From: an uncultured Bacteroidia bacterium
Lineage (GTDB): Bacteria; Bacteroidota; Bacteroidia; Bacteroidales; CAJPTX01
Length of the DNA: 32,977 nucleotides
NCBI GenBank assembly: GCA_938038735.1
Contig: CALHSW010000057.1
Location: 1-32,977, forward strand
Direction of reading: 5' to 3'
Below the pieces are notes generated by a model. That model saw only the letters and a list, made by a program, of their open reading frames with translations. It was not told the DNA's origin and made no database searches. The translations under genes were made by a program, and so were the position numbers. The first letter of the stretch is position 1, and each line of letters starts with the position of its first letter. Of the stretch, positions 7,147-15,607 are shown piece after piece.

Positions 7147-8538
7147 ATGCTTTTTGATGACGTGCCGATGTGGCCGACCTTTACGCTTTACAATTTGAGC
7201 CTATCGCTCCAATCGTGCGTGAAGACGAATTTTCCGGGAAATGTATGGGTAATCGCTGAGATCTCTTCGCTCGGGGTGAATAGCACGAGTGGGCATTGCT
7301 ACTTAGAACTCGTGGACCTTGACCCCGCCACGCACCGCCAGCGTGCTAAGATTCGGGCAACCATATGGGCGAGGAGTGTGGCAAGTGTATTTCAGACGTT
7401 CCGTTTAGCGGCAGGGGTGGACCTTCAGGCTGGCCTCACGGTGCAGGTTCTTGCATCGCTTGAGTACAGCCCCGTTTTTGGCTTCTCGCTGAACATAACC
7501 GATATCGATGGCACCTACACCGCGGGGGCTATGGCTGTGAAGCGGCAGCAGACGTTGGCGCAGCTTGCCAAGGACGGCGTGATGGAGATGAATCGCTCGC
7601 TGGCGCGCCCCTCGCTGCCCCGGCGTATCGCCGTTATCTCTTCCCCCACCGCTGCGGGCTACGAAGACTTCATGAAGCAGATTTCTGATGCGCAGGAGCG
7701 TTTTTCTCTACAGATAGAGCTGTTTGAGGCTGTGATGCAAGGGGAGCAGGCCTCCCAGTCAATAGTGGAGGCATTGGGGAGAATTTTTCAGGAGCTAGGG
7801 CAATGGGACGTGGTGGTGATGATCCGTGGCGGCGGTGCGAAGCTTGACCTCTCGTGCTTTGATGATTACCTATTGGCCTCGCATGTGGCGCAGTTCCCGC
7901 TGCCTGTATACGCTGGGATTGGGCATGAGCGGGATAGCTCCGTAGTTGACATAGTGGCGAATGCCACGCTGAAGACCCCCACGGCAACGGCGGAGTTCAT
8001 CAAGAGCTTTTTCGTGGAGCGAGAGCAGGCATTGCTCGATGCGGTGCAATTCTTGGCGCAGGGAATGCGAACCGCATTGGATGGGAATAGGGTTGCGCTT
8101 CGGCAGGTGTCAGAAAATGTCTACGTTGGCGCAAAAAGGCACCTGGCAGTGCGAATGGTTGAGGTGCTGTCGATAGCAAGGCAGTTCGCCGTGGGTTCGG
8201 AGGGGATATTGCAGCTGCGCGGGCAAGAGCTGCAGGGTGTATGTGGCCGCTTGGAGCAAGGGGTTGAAAGGATGCTTGAGAAGGGTCTTACAGGGGTGCA
8301 GAGGGCCGCAGAGTCGTTGGCCATGGGAGTATTTCAACGATTGGGGGAGCGCCGAGAGGCTTTGGGGGTGATGTCGGAACGGCTTACGCAACAACGGCCG
8401 GATTCCATTCTAGAGAGGGGGTACGTTAGGGTGGAGCGGGACGGCGAGAGCGCAATAGGGAGGGCGGCAGATGTACGGGGAGGCGAGGAGGTGAGGTTGC
8501 GCTGGAAGGATGGGGAGAGAAGGGCGAAGATAGAGTAA
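7147..8538 (+). CDS. xseA: Exodeoxyribonuclease VII large subunit
   Basis: Large subunit of the single-strand-specific exonuclease VII, which degrades ssDNA from both ends. The 463 residues fit the family. The N-terminal OB fold (about 1-115) includes VWVIAEISSL and SGHCYLEL. The catalytic domain has RIAVISSPTAAGYEDF, VVMIRGGGAKLDLSCFDDYLLA and YAGIGHERDSSVVD..A....KTPTATAEF. A coiled-coil-rich region follows, then the C-terminal RG(Y/F)..V segment. I chose ATG 7147 for its strong AGGGGGAGG ribosome site; the longer frame from TTG 7105 covers the promoter. The small subunit gene xseB, often adjacent, is absent here: the next gene is convergent. Confidence 0.93.
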   Translation: MLFDDVPMWPTFTLYNLSLSLQSCVKTNFPGNVWVIAEISSLGVNSTSGHCYLELVDLDPATHRQRAKIRATIWARSVASVFQTFRLAAGVDLQAGLTVQVLASLEYSPVFGFSLNITDIDGTYTAGAMAVKRQQTLAQLAKDGVMEMNRSLARPSLPRRIAVISSPTAAGYEDFMKQISDAQERFSLQIELFEAVMQGEQASQSIVEALGRIFQELGQWDVVVMIRGGGAKLDLSCFDDYLLASHVAQFPLPVYAGIGHERDSSVVDIVANATLKTPTATAEFIKSFFVEREQALLDAVQFLAQGMRTALDGNRVALRQVSENVYVGAKRHLAVRMVEVLSIARQFAVGSEGILQLRGQELQGVCGRLEQGVERMLEKGLTGVQRAAESLAMGVFQRLGERREALGVMSERLTQQRPDSILERGYVRVERDGESAIGRAADVRGGEEVRLRWKDGERRAKIE

Positions 8539-8619
8539 AAAAAGCCCCAAATTGGAATTGATATTTAGAATTTACATGTAGCGCGCTGCGTCGTATCTCG
8601 GTCTGTTAAGGGATACCCT

Positions 8620-9024
8620 TCACTTTTTCACCTCGCTGAACGCAGCTACTAGCAATAGGAGGTAGAGGAGTGCGGCAAGCAATGTGACTAGCCCCAGCGG
8701 GATGTTCCCATGGCCGTTGTGGAGGATGCCGTTGAGGGTGAGGGTCGCGGAGCATGCGGCTGTTGCAAAAGTAACGAGGCCCATAGTGAGCAGCGCAATG
8801 GGTTTGACCTTGAGCGTTGGAACTGTGGCGAATGCTGCCCGTTTTTGGCTGTAGTGCATAACGTAGAAGGCCTTTGCGGCGGCCATCCCAAAGAAGAGAA
8901 TCAATGCGCTGAGAAGTCCGTTAGAAATCTCTCTACGGCTCCACAGGAGACACAGGGTAAAGGAATGGGAGAAGAGGCAAAGGCAGTAGCCCACCGCAAT
9001 CAGTAGCCTTGCCGTTCTTTTCAT
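8620..9024 (-). CDS. Small hypothetical membrane protein
   Basis: A 134-residue protein with four likely membrane spans, at about 7-27, 35-55, 75-96 and 108-128, and a short charged KK end. The ATG is preceded on its strand by AGGGAG. It lies 58 bases downstream of pheS in the same direction and is probably cotranscribed with it. I recognise no family. The composition and good ribosome site argue that it is real. Confidence 0.6.
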   Translation of the reverse strand: MKRTARLLIAVGYCLCLFSHSFTLCLLWSRREISNGLLSALILFFGMAAAKAFYVMHYSQKRAAFATVPTLKVKPIALLTMGLVTFATAACSATLTLNGILHNGHGNIPLGLVTLLAALLYLLLLVAAFSEVKK

Positions 9025-9082
9025 ACTCCCTACGTGCGGGAAGGCATCGTGCCCCTATGCATCATCACTCCTCGTGCTCCGT

Positions 9083-10093
9083 CTAGAACTGCTCAAGGAA
9101 GCGCACATCGTTCTCAAAGAAGAGGCGAAGGTCGTTGATTTGGTAGCGTAGCATGGCAATCCTCTCTACACCCATGCCGAGGGCATATCCTGAATAGATC
9201 TTGGGGTCAATGCCGCAGTTGGATAGCACGTTGGGGTGCACCATGCCAGCACCAAGGATTTCAAGCCACCCAGTACCCTTGCATACGGAGCATCCTTCGC
9301 CGTGGCAGAGATTGCAGCTAACATCAACCTCCGTGCTGGGTTCTGTGAAGGGGAAGTAGCTCGGGCGGAAACGGGTTTTCACCTCGTCCCCAAACATCTG
9401 CTTCGCAAAGTAGCTAAGGGTTTGCTTGAGGTCGGCAAACGAGACATCTTTATCAACGTACAGAGCCTCCACCTGGTGGAATTGGCAGTGGGCACGCTTG
9501 GAAATCACCTCATTACGAAAAACACGACCGGGACAAACCACCCTGATAGGAGGTTTTGAGTTCTCCATTACCCTTATCTGCACCGAAGATGTGTGGGTGC
9601 GCAGCAGCACGTCGGGATTCCGCGTGATGAAGAAGGTGTCTTGCATATCGCGAGCTGGGTGTTCTGGCGGGAAGTTGAGCGAGGTGAAAACGTGGTAGTC
9701 GTCCTCAAGCTCAGGTCCTTGCGCCACCTCAAAGCCCATGGAATGGAAGATGTTCTCAATGATGTCAAGGGTTTGGGTGATGGGGTGCACCGTGCCGAAG
9801 TCCACGGCGTGGGCTGTGCGGGTGCAGTCCTTGGTAGAATTGTCGGTGCCGTTTCCCTGTTGAAGCCTCTCAGCCCACTCCTTGTGCGTTTTAACCGCTT
9901 CGTTCTTTAGCGCATTTATTTTTTGCCCTAGCGCTTTTTTTTGCTCTGGAGGGAGCGTCTTGAACTCATCGAAGAGCTGGGTTACGCTTCCCTTGCGGCC
10001 AATGGTGGCAATGCGAAATTGTTCCAGTTCCTCCTTGCTGGTGGGCTTGAATGCTGCAATCTGCGCTAGGAGCGCGTTAATCTTTTCCTCCAT
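9083..10093 (-). CDS. pheS: Phenylalanine--tRNA ligase alpha subunit
   Basis: Catalytic subunit of the alpha2-beta2 phenylalanyl-tRNA synthetase, charging tRNA-Phe. At 336 residues it is normal length. An N-terminal coiled coil (1-90) is followed by the class II core: GPELEDDYHVFTSLNFP..HPARD, motif 2 CPGRVFRNEVISKRAHCQFHQ.E, and motif 3 YALGMGVERIAMLRY.I.DLR.FFENDVRFL. Near residue 265 is CNLCHGEGCSVCKGTGW, a C-x2-C-x4-C-x2-C insertion before EILGAGMVHPNVL, seen in Bacteroidetes PheS and absent from the E. coli type. The beta subunit gene pheT is not in the window. A small membrane protein gene follows. Confidence 0.95.
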   Translation of the reverse strand: MEEKINALLAQIAAFKPTSKEELEQFRIATIGRKGSVTQLFDEFKTLPPEQKKALGQKINALKNEAVKTHKEWAERLQQGNGTDNSTKDCTRTAHAVDFGTVHPITQTLDIIENIFHSMGFEVAQGPELEDDYHVFTSLNFPPEHPARDMQDTFFITRNPDVLLRTHTSSVQIRVMENSKPPIRVVCPGRVFRNEVISKRAHCQFHQVEALYVDKDVSFADLKQTLSYFAKQMFGDEVKTRFRPSYFPFTEPSTEVDVSCNLCHGEGCSVCKGTGWLEILGAGMVHPNVLSNCGIDPKIYSGYALGMGVERIAMLRYQINDLRLFFENDVRFLEQF

Positions 10094-10146
10094 GCTAGAA
10101 TCTGTTACCGTTCATCATTGGGCACTGTGGCCTCGTCACATGGCTG

Positions 10147-10154
10147 CAAAGTTA
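10147..10154 (-). promoter_or_regulatory. Bacteroidetes -7 box (TAACTTTG) for pheS
   Basis: Minus-strand TAACTTTG followed by GCA, an exact consensus match, 53 bases before the pheS ATG. The 325-bp gap from pheS to pstS holds this promoter and, facing the other way, the pst control region; nothing else was recognised in it. Confidence 0.55.
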
Positions 10155-10327
10155 GTAACTATAACGTAAACGGATGGTTTCGCGGAGGAGGTAGGTTCTC
10201 TATTTCTTGGATTGTGGGATGGGCATGGCTATATTTGTAAGCGTAAATACGTGCATTGAATAGCGAGGTTCCTGTTAGAAGAAACGTACTGTGCGTAGTA
10301 GTCTGACTAGTAGCAGGGTGGGTGCTT

Positions 10328-10378
10328 TGTAACATAAACGTAACAGGTGTTACGCCATGTCGTAACGAAAGTGTGTCA
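10328..10378 (+). promoter_or_regulatory. Candidate Pho box (PhoB operator) for the pst operon
   Basis: Seven-base half-sites TGTAACA (10328), CGTAACA (10339), CGTAACG (10361) and TGTGTCA (10372) start at multiples of 11 bp from each other; the slot at 10350 is not conserved. The first pair is separated by the AT-rich TAAA, as in the classic Pho box of two 7-bp direct repeats with a 4-bp spacer. An inverted TGTTACG lies at 10348. The position directly upstream of pstS and the phoB-phoR genes in the same cluster support the call. The half-site sequence differs somewhat from the E. coli one. Confidence 0.55.
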
Positions 10379-10385
10379 ACTTCGC
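10378..10385 (+). promoter_or_regulatory. Probable pst operon -7 box (CAACTTCG)
   Basis: CAACTTCG followed by CGGGCAGA resembles the -7 regions at 17577 and 29397 (TACCTTCG..). It departs from the consensus and has no TTTG at -33, as expected of an activator-dependent promoter. It abuts the last half-site of the proposed Pho box. Confidence 0.4.
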
Positions 10386-10418
10386 GGGCAGAAAAAGGAG
10401 ACAAAAATTGGAAAGAGT

Positions 10419-11474
10419 ATGAAAAGAGTAGTTTGGCTCGTGGCGGTGTCCGCATTGTTCTTGCTGGGAGCGTGCGGCGGAAATGGTTCTACTAATAGCA
10501 AGGGGGCAAAGCTGGACGGTGCAGGGGCAACGTTCCCCTTCCCATTCTACCAGCTGGCGTTTAAGACCTATACCGACTCTACGGGGGTGCAGGTGAACTA
10601 TGGGGCCATAGGTAGCGGCGGAGGGGTGCGAAGCCTCAAGGATAGAGTGGTGGATTTTGCGGGGTCAGATGCCTACCTCACCGATGCGGAGGAAGCTTCG
10701 TTTGCGGGGGGCGTGGTGCATATCCCTACATGCTTGGGCGGTGTAGCGGTGGCCTTCAACTTGCCGGGTGTGACTGATCTAAAGCTGACGCACGAGATCA
10801 TTGCGGGGATTTACCTTGGTAAGATTACCCGTTGGAACGATCCGAAGCTGCAAGCCGTGAACGAAGGAGTAGAACTGCCCGACTTGGCGATAACGCCGGT
10901 ATACCGGAGCGATGGTAGCGGCACCACGTTCGTTTTCAGCCACTACATGCAGGAGGTCAACGAGGATTGGCGTGCGGCGCTGGGCGAGGGGAAGGCGTTG
11001 AATTGGCAAAATGGCGTGGCCGGAAAGGGCAATCCGGGCGTGGCTGCGCTGATTGGGGGGACGCCGGGCGCCGTGGGGTACGTGGGGTCTGAGTATGTCT
11101 TTGCGCAAGGGCTAACGAGCGCCAGCGTGCAGAATAGGGAAGGAAATTTCGTGAAACCCACCTTTGAGACAATCGCGGCGGCCGCCGAGGGATCCATTAC
11201 CGAGGATTTGCGCATGATGGTAACCAATCAGCCGGGTGCACAAACCTACCCGATAAGCTGCCTCACGTGGATTGTTATCCCCAAGGAGCAGAAGTATGGG
11301 AAGCGAGAGGAGTCGCAGGCGAAGGCTTCGGTGGAGCTGCTTCGGTGGATGCTCTCCGATGGATGCCAAAAGCTAACGAAGTCGGTGAACTACGTACCGC
11401 TGCCGCAGCCCATCAGGGCTAGGGCGCAGGAGCTGCTTGACGGCGTAACCTACGGCGGAGAGTCGTTGCGCTAG
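10419..11474 (+). CDS. pstS: Phosphate ABC transporter substrate-binding lipoprotein
   Basis: Binds inorganic phosphate and delivers it to PstCA. I chose ATG 10419, preceded by GGAAAGAG; a longer frame from 10347 would run through the promoter. The 351-residue product begins with a lipoprotein signal ending LLGAC (Cys19), so it is probably membrane-anchored. Phosphate-site motifs are clear: GAGATFPFPFY near the mature N-terminus, GAIGSGGG, FAGSDAYLT and YRSDGSGTTFVFS. It is the first gene of a pstSCAB-phoU-phoBR unit. A 59-bp gap precedes pstC. Confidence 0.95.
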   Translation: MKRVVWLVAVSALFLLGACGGNGSTNSKGAKLDGAGATFPFPFYQLAFKTYTDSTGVQVNYGAIGSGGGVRSLKDRVVDFAGSDAYLTDAEEASFAGGVVHIPTCLGGVAVAFNLPGVTDLKLTHEIIAGIYLGKITRWNDPKLQAVNEGVELPDLAITPVYRSDGSGTTFVFSHYMQEVNEDWRAALGEGKALNWQNGVAGKGNPGVAALIGGTPGAVGYVGSEYVFAQGLTSASVQNREGNFVKPTFETIAAAAEGSITEDLRMMVTNQPGAQTYPISCLTWIVIPKEQKYGKREESQAKASVELLRWMLSDGCQKLTKSVNYVPLPQPIRARAQELLDGVTYGGESLR

Positions 11475-11533
11475 CGAGAGTACAACCTGTTATCGTTTTG
11501 TAGGTAAGGGGAAAAAGCAAGCTTTCGTAGGGT

Positions 11534-12385
11534 ATGAAAGATAGGATTTTCAACGTGGTGCTGTATGCGGTGAGCGTGCTGGTACTACTGCTCTGCGGGG
11601 GCTTGATTTTTTCCTTGGCAATAAACTCTAGGGATATCGTTTCTGCCGAGGGCGTATGGGGGTTTATAACGAGTACCGATTGGAATCCCACGGAGGGGCG
11701 CGAGTCGTACGGGGCATTGCCGTTCATAGTGGGTACCGTTGTGACCTCTTTGCTGGCGTTGGCCCTGTGTATTCCCTTAGCCTTGGCGGTAGCGTTGCTG
11801 GCGGGTTACTACCTTCGGGGACGGCGAGCCGCAACGTACATCACAACAACCGTTGATTTACTAGCTGGGGTGCCCTCAATAGTGTACGGCCTTTGGGGCT
11901 TCTACGCGCTGCGACCGTGGATTGCCTCTCTGGGATTAAACCCGCAGGGGTTGGGCATTGCCACGGCATCCCTAGTGCTAGCCGTTATGATTGTACCCTA
12001 TGCAGCATCGCTATGCCGAGAGTTCCTCTTGCTTACGCCTAGCGACCTTTCGGAGGGAGCCTATAGCTTGGGCGCAACGCAGCGAGAGACGGTGATGAAG
12101 GTAATCATGCCGACGGCGAGAAAGGGCTTCATCGCGGCGTTCGTGCTTGCCCTAGGGCGTGCCTTAGGCGAGACTATGGCCGTGACAATGCTTATCGGCA
12201 ACACCAACCAAATGATTAGCGGCCTCGGTGACACGGGCAACACGATGGCGAGCCTAATTGCCAACCAATTCGGCGAGGCGAGCGGGATTAAACTCAGCGC
12301 GCTTTTCGGAATAGCGTTTGTGCTATTCCTCGTGACGGCTGCCATTAACCTAATAGCAAAGGCTATTACTCGCTATTTGAAGTAA
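11534..12385 (+). CDS. pstC: Phosphate ABC transporter permease PstC
   Basis: One of the two membrane subunits of the high-affinity phosphate importer. The 283 residues contain about six spans, starting with LYAVSVLVLLLCGGLIFSL, and the DL-type permease signature: GVPSIVYGLWGFYAL, and the coupling EGAYSLGATQRETVMKVIMP...F.AAFVLALGRALGETMAV. The ATG follows GTAGGG. Eight bases separate its stop from the pstA start. Confidence 0.93.
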   Translation: MKDRIFNVVLYAVSVLVLLLCGGLIFSLAINSRDIVSAEGVWGFITSTDWNPTEGRESYGALPFIVGTVVTSLLALALCIPLALAVALLAGYYLRGRRAATYITTTVDLLAGVPSIVYGLWGFYALRPWIASLGLNPQGLGIATASLVLAVMIVPYAASLCREFLLLTPSDLSEGAYSLGATQRETVMKVIMPTARKGFIAAFVLALGRALGETMAVTMLIGNTNQMISGLGDTGNTMASLIANQFGEASGIKLSALFGIAFVLFLVTAAINLIAKAITRYLK

Positions 12386-12393
12386 GAAGAGCC

Positions 12394-13272
12394 ATGCAGC
12401 ATACGACAGTAGAAGTGGGCAAATCAATACGTTGGCGGGAGCGGCGCAACTGGGGTTTTACCGTTCTCATATGGGTGCTTGCGGCTGTAGCATGCGCCCC
12501 GCTCTTCCTCATTTTGGGTACTCTAATATGGAAAGGGATTGGACAGCTCTCCTTTGAGTTCTTCACCCAGCCTACCCCTAGCTCTCTCGATGCGTTGCTC
12601 GCCAAGCAGCGGGGCGATTCTATTCCAGGCGGCATCGCCAATGGAATTTTGGGAACGCTCATCATGGTGGGGGTTGCATCGGTGGTGGCTATTCCGTTGG
12701 GAGTTACGGCGGGGCTTTTCCTTTCGCTGAATCGTGGAACGCGCTACGCATCGGTGGTACGCTTTGTGGCGGATACGCTGCAAGCAACGCCCTCCATAGT
12801 GGTTGGTGTAGTAATTTATGATTGGATTGTGGTTTCTATGGGAACATTCTCATCGTTTGCAGGAGCTATGGCGTTGGCGTTCATGATGTTTCCCGTGATA
12901 GCCCGTTCCACGGAGGAAACCCTATTGCTGTTGCCCGATTCGCTCAGTGAGGCTGCGCTAGCACTCGGTGCGCCGCGGTGGCGTATGGCGCTGAAAGTCT
13001 TAACGCCATCGGCGTTTGGCGGTATCTCTACAGGGGCTATTCTTGCCGTGGCGAGGGTGATGGGAGAAACGGCCCCGCTCATGATGACGGCTTTAGGCTC
13101 CGCGGCGATTTCGGCATCGCTCGTGCGCCCATCATCGGCAGTTCCATTGCTGATATGGGAGTTCTACAACGACCCAAACCTCGCCAATCTCATTTGGGGC
13201 TCCTCGCTGCTACTCCTAATTATAGTGCTAGCAATGAATTATATAGCACGTCGTATCGCAAGTAGAAAGTAA
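12394..13272 (+). CDS. pstA: Phosphate ABC transporter permease PstA
   Basis: Second membrane subunit of the phosphate importer. The 292 residues show a first span VLIWVLAAVACAPLFLIL, TPSIVVGVVIYDWIVV, and the coupling-helix region SEAALALGAPRWRMALKVLTP..FGGISTGAILAVARVMGETAPL. It has the usual PstA length and differs from PstC in carrying a longer N-terminal cytoplasmic stretch with basic residues. It lies between pstC and pstB with gaps of 8 and 15 bases, as expected for coordinated expression. Confidence 0.93.
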   Translation: MQHTTVEVGKSIRWRERRNWGFTVLIWVLAAVACAPLFLILGTLIWKGIGQLSFEFFTQPTPSSLDALLAKQRGDSIPGGIANGILGTLIMVGVASVVAIPLGVTAGLFLSLNRGTRYASVVRFVADTLQATPSIVVGVVIYDWIVVSMGTFSSFAGAMALAFMMFPVIARSTEETLLLLPDSLSEAALALGAPRWRMALKVLTPSAFGGISTGAILAVARVMGETAPLMMTALGSAAISASLVRPSSAVPLLIWEFYNDPNLANLIWGSSLLLLIIVLAMNYIARRIASRK

Positions 13273-13287
13273 GAAATATTGTAAACG

Positions 13288-14058
13288 ATGTTCCAACCGG
13301 AGAATCCGTTAATTGAGATAAAAGACCTGTCGATTTCTTACACGCCTGCGGTACGTGCCGTTGATGGCGTTACGGCAAGTGTACCAGCATCGTCCATAAC
13401 AGCCATTATGGGTCCATCGGGCTGCGGGAAGAGTACAATGCTGCGGGCTATTAATAGGATGCACGATTTGTACCGTGAAATCAAGGTGGAGGGGGAGATA
13501 ATGCTTCACGGCCAGAATCTGCTCACCATGCCGGCAATGCGGGTACGGCGGAAGGTGGGGATGGTGTTTCAGCGGCCAAATCCCTTCCCCACGATGAGTA
13601 TCTCTGAGAACGTAGTGGCAGGGTATCGGCTGAATGGCATACGCCTCGATAAGGCGAAGCGGCAGGAGATTGTAGAGAAGAACCTTAGGGCTGTAGGGCT
13701 ATGGGACGAGGTTAAGGATGCCATCGACAAGCGTGGTACGTTCCTCTCGGGAGGGCAGCAGCAACGGCTATGCATTGCGAGGGCGTTGGCATTGCAGCCC
13801 GACGTGATACTTATGGACGAGCCTACCTCTGCGCTGGATCCAATTTCAACTAGACGAATAGAAGAGCTACTCCTGGAGCTTAAAAATCAGGTGACTATAG
13901 TAATCGTAACGCATAACATGGGCCAGGCGGCGCGTATCTCCGATCAGGCGATGTTCATGTACCTTGGCAAGCTCATAGAGTATGAGGCCACCTCGACCCT
14001 TTTCACCTCGCCGAAGGATAAGAGAACGGAGGAGTATTTGTCGGGGCAAATAGGGTAG
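13288..14058 (+). CDS. pstB: Phosphate ABC transporter ATP-binding protein
   Basis: ATPase that drives phosphate uptake through PstCA. The 256-residue length is typical. Walker A GPSGCGKST, Q-loop VFQRPNPFP, ABC signature LSGGQQQR, Walker B VILMDEPTSALDP and the switch histidine in VTHNMGQAAR are all intact. The stretch TMSISENV after the Q-loop is characteristic of PstB. The short C-terminus ends with YLSGQIG. Confidence 0.96.
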   Translation: MFQPENPLIEIKDLSISYTPAVRAVDGVTASVPASSITAIMGPSGCGKSTMLRAINRMHDLYREIKVEGEIMLHGQNLLTMPAMRVRRKVGMVFQRPNPFPTMSISENVVAGYRLNGIRLDKAKRQEIVEKNLRAVGLWDEVKDAIDKRGTFLSGGQQQRLCIARALALQPDVILMDEPTSALDPISTRRIEELLLELKNQVTIVIVTHNMGQAARISDQAMFMYLGKLIEYEATSTLFTSPKDKRTEEYLSGQIG

Positions 14059-14102
14059 ATGGTAGCAGTAAGGGATGGTAGTTGTAAACAGTTGAAGCAA
14101 AG

Positions 14103-14837
14103 ATGGAAAAGGTGACGGTACTGGAGGGAAAGAATAGGCATTTTGCAATGATCCTCGATGACTTTGAGACTATGAGCAAGCTGGTGCTAGAGCAGTATCG
14201 GCGTGTTCAGCACATACTCGATCCGTTAGAGCCGCAGCCTACACTTGCGGAGATTGAGGAGGCGGAGCGTATCATTGATGGCATGGAGGTGAAACTGCAT
14301 AACGATGTGGTGCAGGCGCTGGTACTCTATACGCCGCGGGCCACGGAGAGCCGGCTAGTGATGTCGTACTACGACATTACATCCAACCTTGAGCGGGTGG
14401 GAGATCTTTTGCTCAATGCGTGTCAGCACCTCATGAAAAGCTACGCGGCAGGGTCAGTCTACGCAGAGCTGCTGCAGCCGTGCCAAATACTCTTTGGGGA
14501 AGTGCTTTCGGGTCTTGAAACCTCACTGTTTGCCTTTAGGTGCGGCGATGCGCCGGCGGGGCGGGGGGTGATTGCAGCGGATGATAGGGTAGATGCGCTA
14601 TACGATGAGATAGAGGCGCAAGTTCCGCAGCTAGTGGTGAAGTACGGTACCGATGCACGGGAGGCGGAAACCGCCTTGCATTTCTACATGCTTGCCTATA
14701 TCCTTGAGCGTATTGGAGACCACGCTACGAACATTGCTGAGGCTATCATTTACACGTTTCAAGGAAATTACGTGAAGCACGTACATGACGAGTCGCCAAG
14801 TAATGGCGATATTGGGGCAAATGAGAGGAGGGAATAG
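14103..14837 (+). CDS. phoU: Phosphate signalling regulator PhoU
   Basis: Negative regulator linking the Pst transporter to the PhoR kinase. The 244 residues are all helical, with two repeated three-helix bundles in the PhoU pattern. The metal-binding E/D..R..D stretches are visible as SYYDITSNLERVGDLLLN (first bundle) and YILERIGDHATNIAEAI (second bundle). Placed directly after pstB and before phoB. It is slightly longer than E. coli PhoU because of a hydrophilic C-terminal tail. Confidence 0.92.
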   Translation: MEKVTVLEGKNRHFAMILDDFETMSKLVLEQYRRVQHILDPLEPQPTLAEIEEAERIIDGMEVKLHNDVVQALVLYTPRATESRLVMSYYDITSNLERVGDLLLNACQHLMKSYAAGSVYAELLQPCQILFGEVLSGLETSLFAFRCGDAPAGRGVIAADDRVDALYDEIEAQVPQLVVKYGTDAREAETALHFYMLAYILERIGDHATNIAEAIIYTFQGNYVKHVHDESPSNGDIGANERRE

Positions 14838-14865
14838 GGACTAAAAGCTATCGGAGAGGACGGAT

Positions 14866-15564
14866 ATGGATATAGCAGCAGGGAAAGCATCGATTCTTGT
14901 AGTTGAGGATGAAGAGGATTTGCGTGAAATCCTGCAATTCAATCTACAAGGGGATGGGTATATAGTTGACACATGCGGCTCTGCAGAGGCTGCGCTAGAA
15001 CGGAATTTGGCTAAGGTAGATTTACTCCTCCTTGACATAATGCTGCCGGGCATGTCCGGGCTGCATTTGGCGCAGCGGGTGCGTGGGGCGATGAGTCTGA
15101 AAACCCCAATAATTTTCCTCACTGCAAAGAATACTGAGAACGATCTTCTTACAGGATTTAATCTTGGGGGTGATGATTACATTACTAAACCATTTTCAAT
15201 CAACGAGCTACTAGCACGCGTAAGGGCTGTGCTAAAACGAGTGAAATTGTACGAGAGCGGCGAGGGGGTGACTGAGGTGGGTAGCATTACCATCGACGAT
15301 GAGTCGAAGCAGGCCTTCGTGGATGGCCAGCCGGTGACGTTGACGAAAAAGGAGCTGGAAATCCTCCGCCTTCTCATCACTTCGCCGGGTATAGTCTACA
15401 CGCGGGAGACGATTCTTTCGCGCGTTTGGGAACCAGACACCTACGTGCTGCCCAGAACTGTTGATGTACACATTGCACGGTTAAGGCGCAAGCTTGGCGA
15501 GGAAGAGGGCCGCCGTATCGTCCATCGAACAGGATACGGTTACCTATATGATCCAGAGCTGTAG
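14866..15564 (+). CDS. phoB: OmpR-family response regulator, PhoB-like
   Basis: Probable activator of the phosphate-starvation response. At 232 residues, its receiver domain (about 8-125) has acidic VVEDEED, phosphoacceptor D57 in LLLLDIMLPG, the Thr of FLTAKN and Lys of DYITKPF. A winged-helix DNA-binding domain follows, with LTKKELEILRLLI, the R.TVDVHIARLRRKLG recognition helix and the RTGYGY wing. The call of PhoB over other OmpR regulators rests mainly on linkage to pst, phoU and the sensor downstream. Confidence 0.9.
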   Translation: MDIAAGKASILVVEDEEDLREILQFNLQGDGYIVDTCGSAEAALERNLAKVDLLLLDIMLPGMSGLHLAQRVRGAMSLKTPIIFLTAKNTENDLLTGFNLGGDDYITKPFSINELLARVRAVLKRVKLYESGEGVTEVGSITIDDESKQAFVDGQPVTLTKKELEILRLLITSPGIVYTRETILSRVWEPDTYVLPRTVDVHIARLRRKLGEEEGRRIVHRTGYGYLYDPEL

Positions 15565-15607
15565 AGTTTATAAAATTTCTAGCTGTACTATAAATATTTT
15601 CAATCCG

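Noticed and set aside
8608..8620. AAGGG-ATA-CCCTT hairpin as terminator between xseA and the membrane protein gene
   Set aside because: The stem is only five base pairs and touches the minus-strand stop codon; the short T-run nearby is too weak to make a firm call.
14451..14462. GGTCAGTCT inside phoU resembling the repeat terminus
   Set aside because: Nine matching bases in a conserved coding frame with no flanking hairpins; chance.
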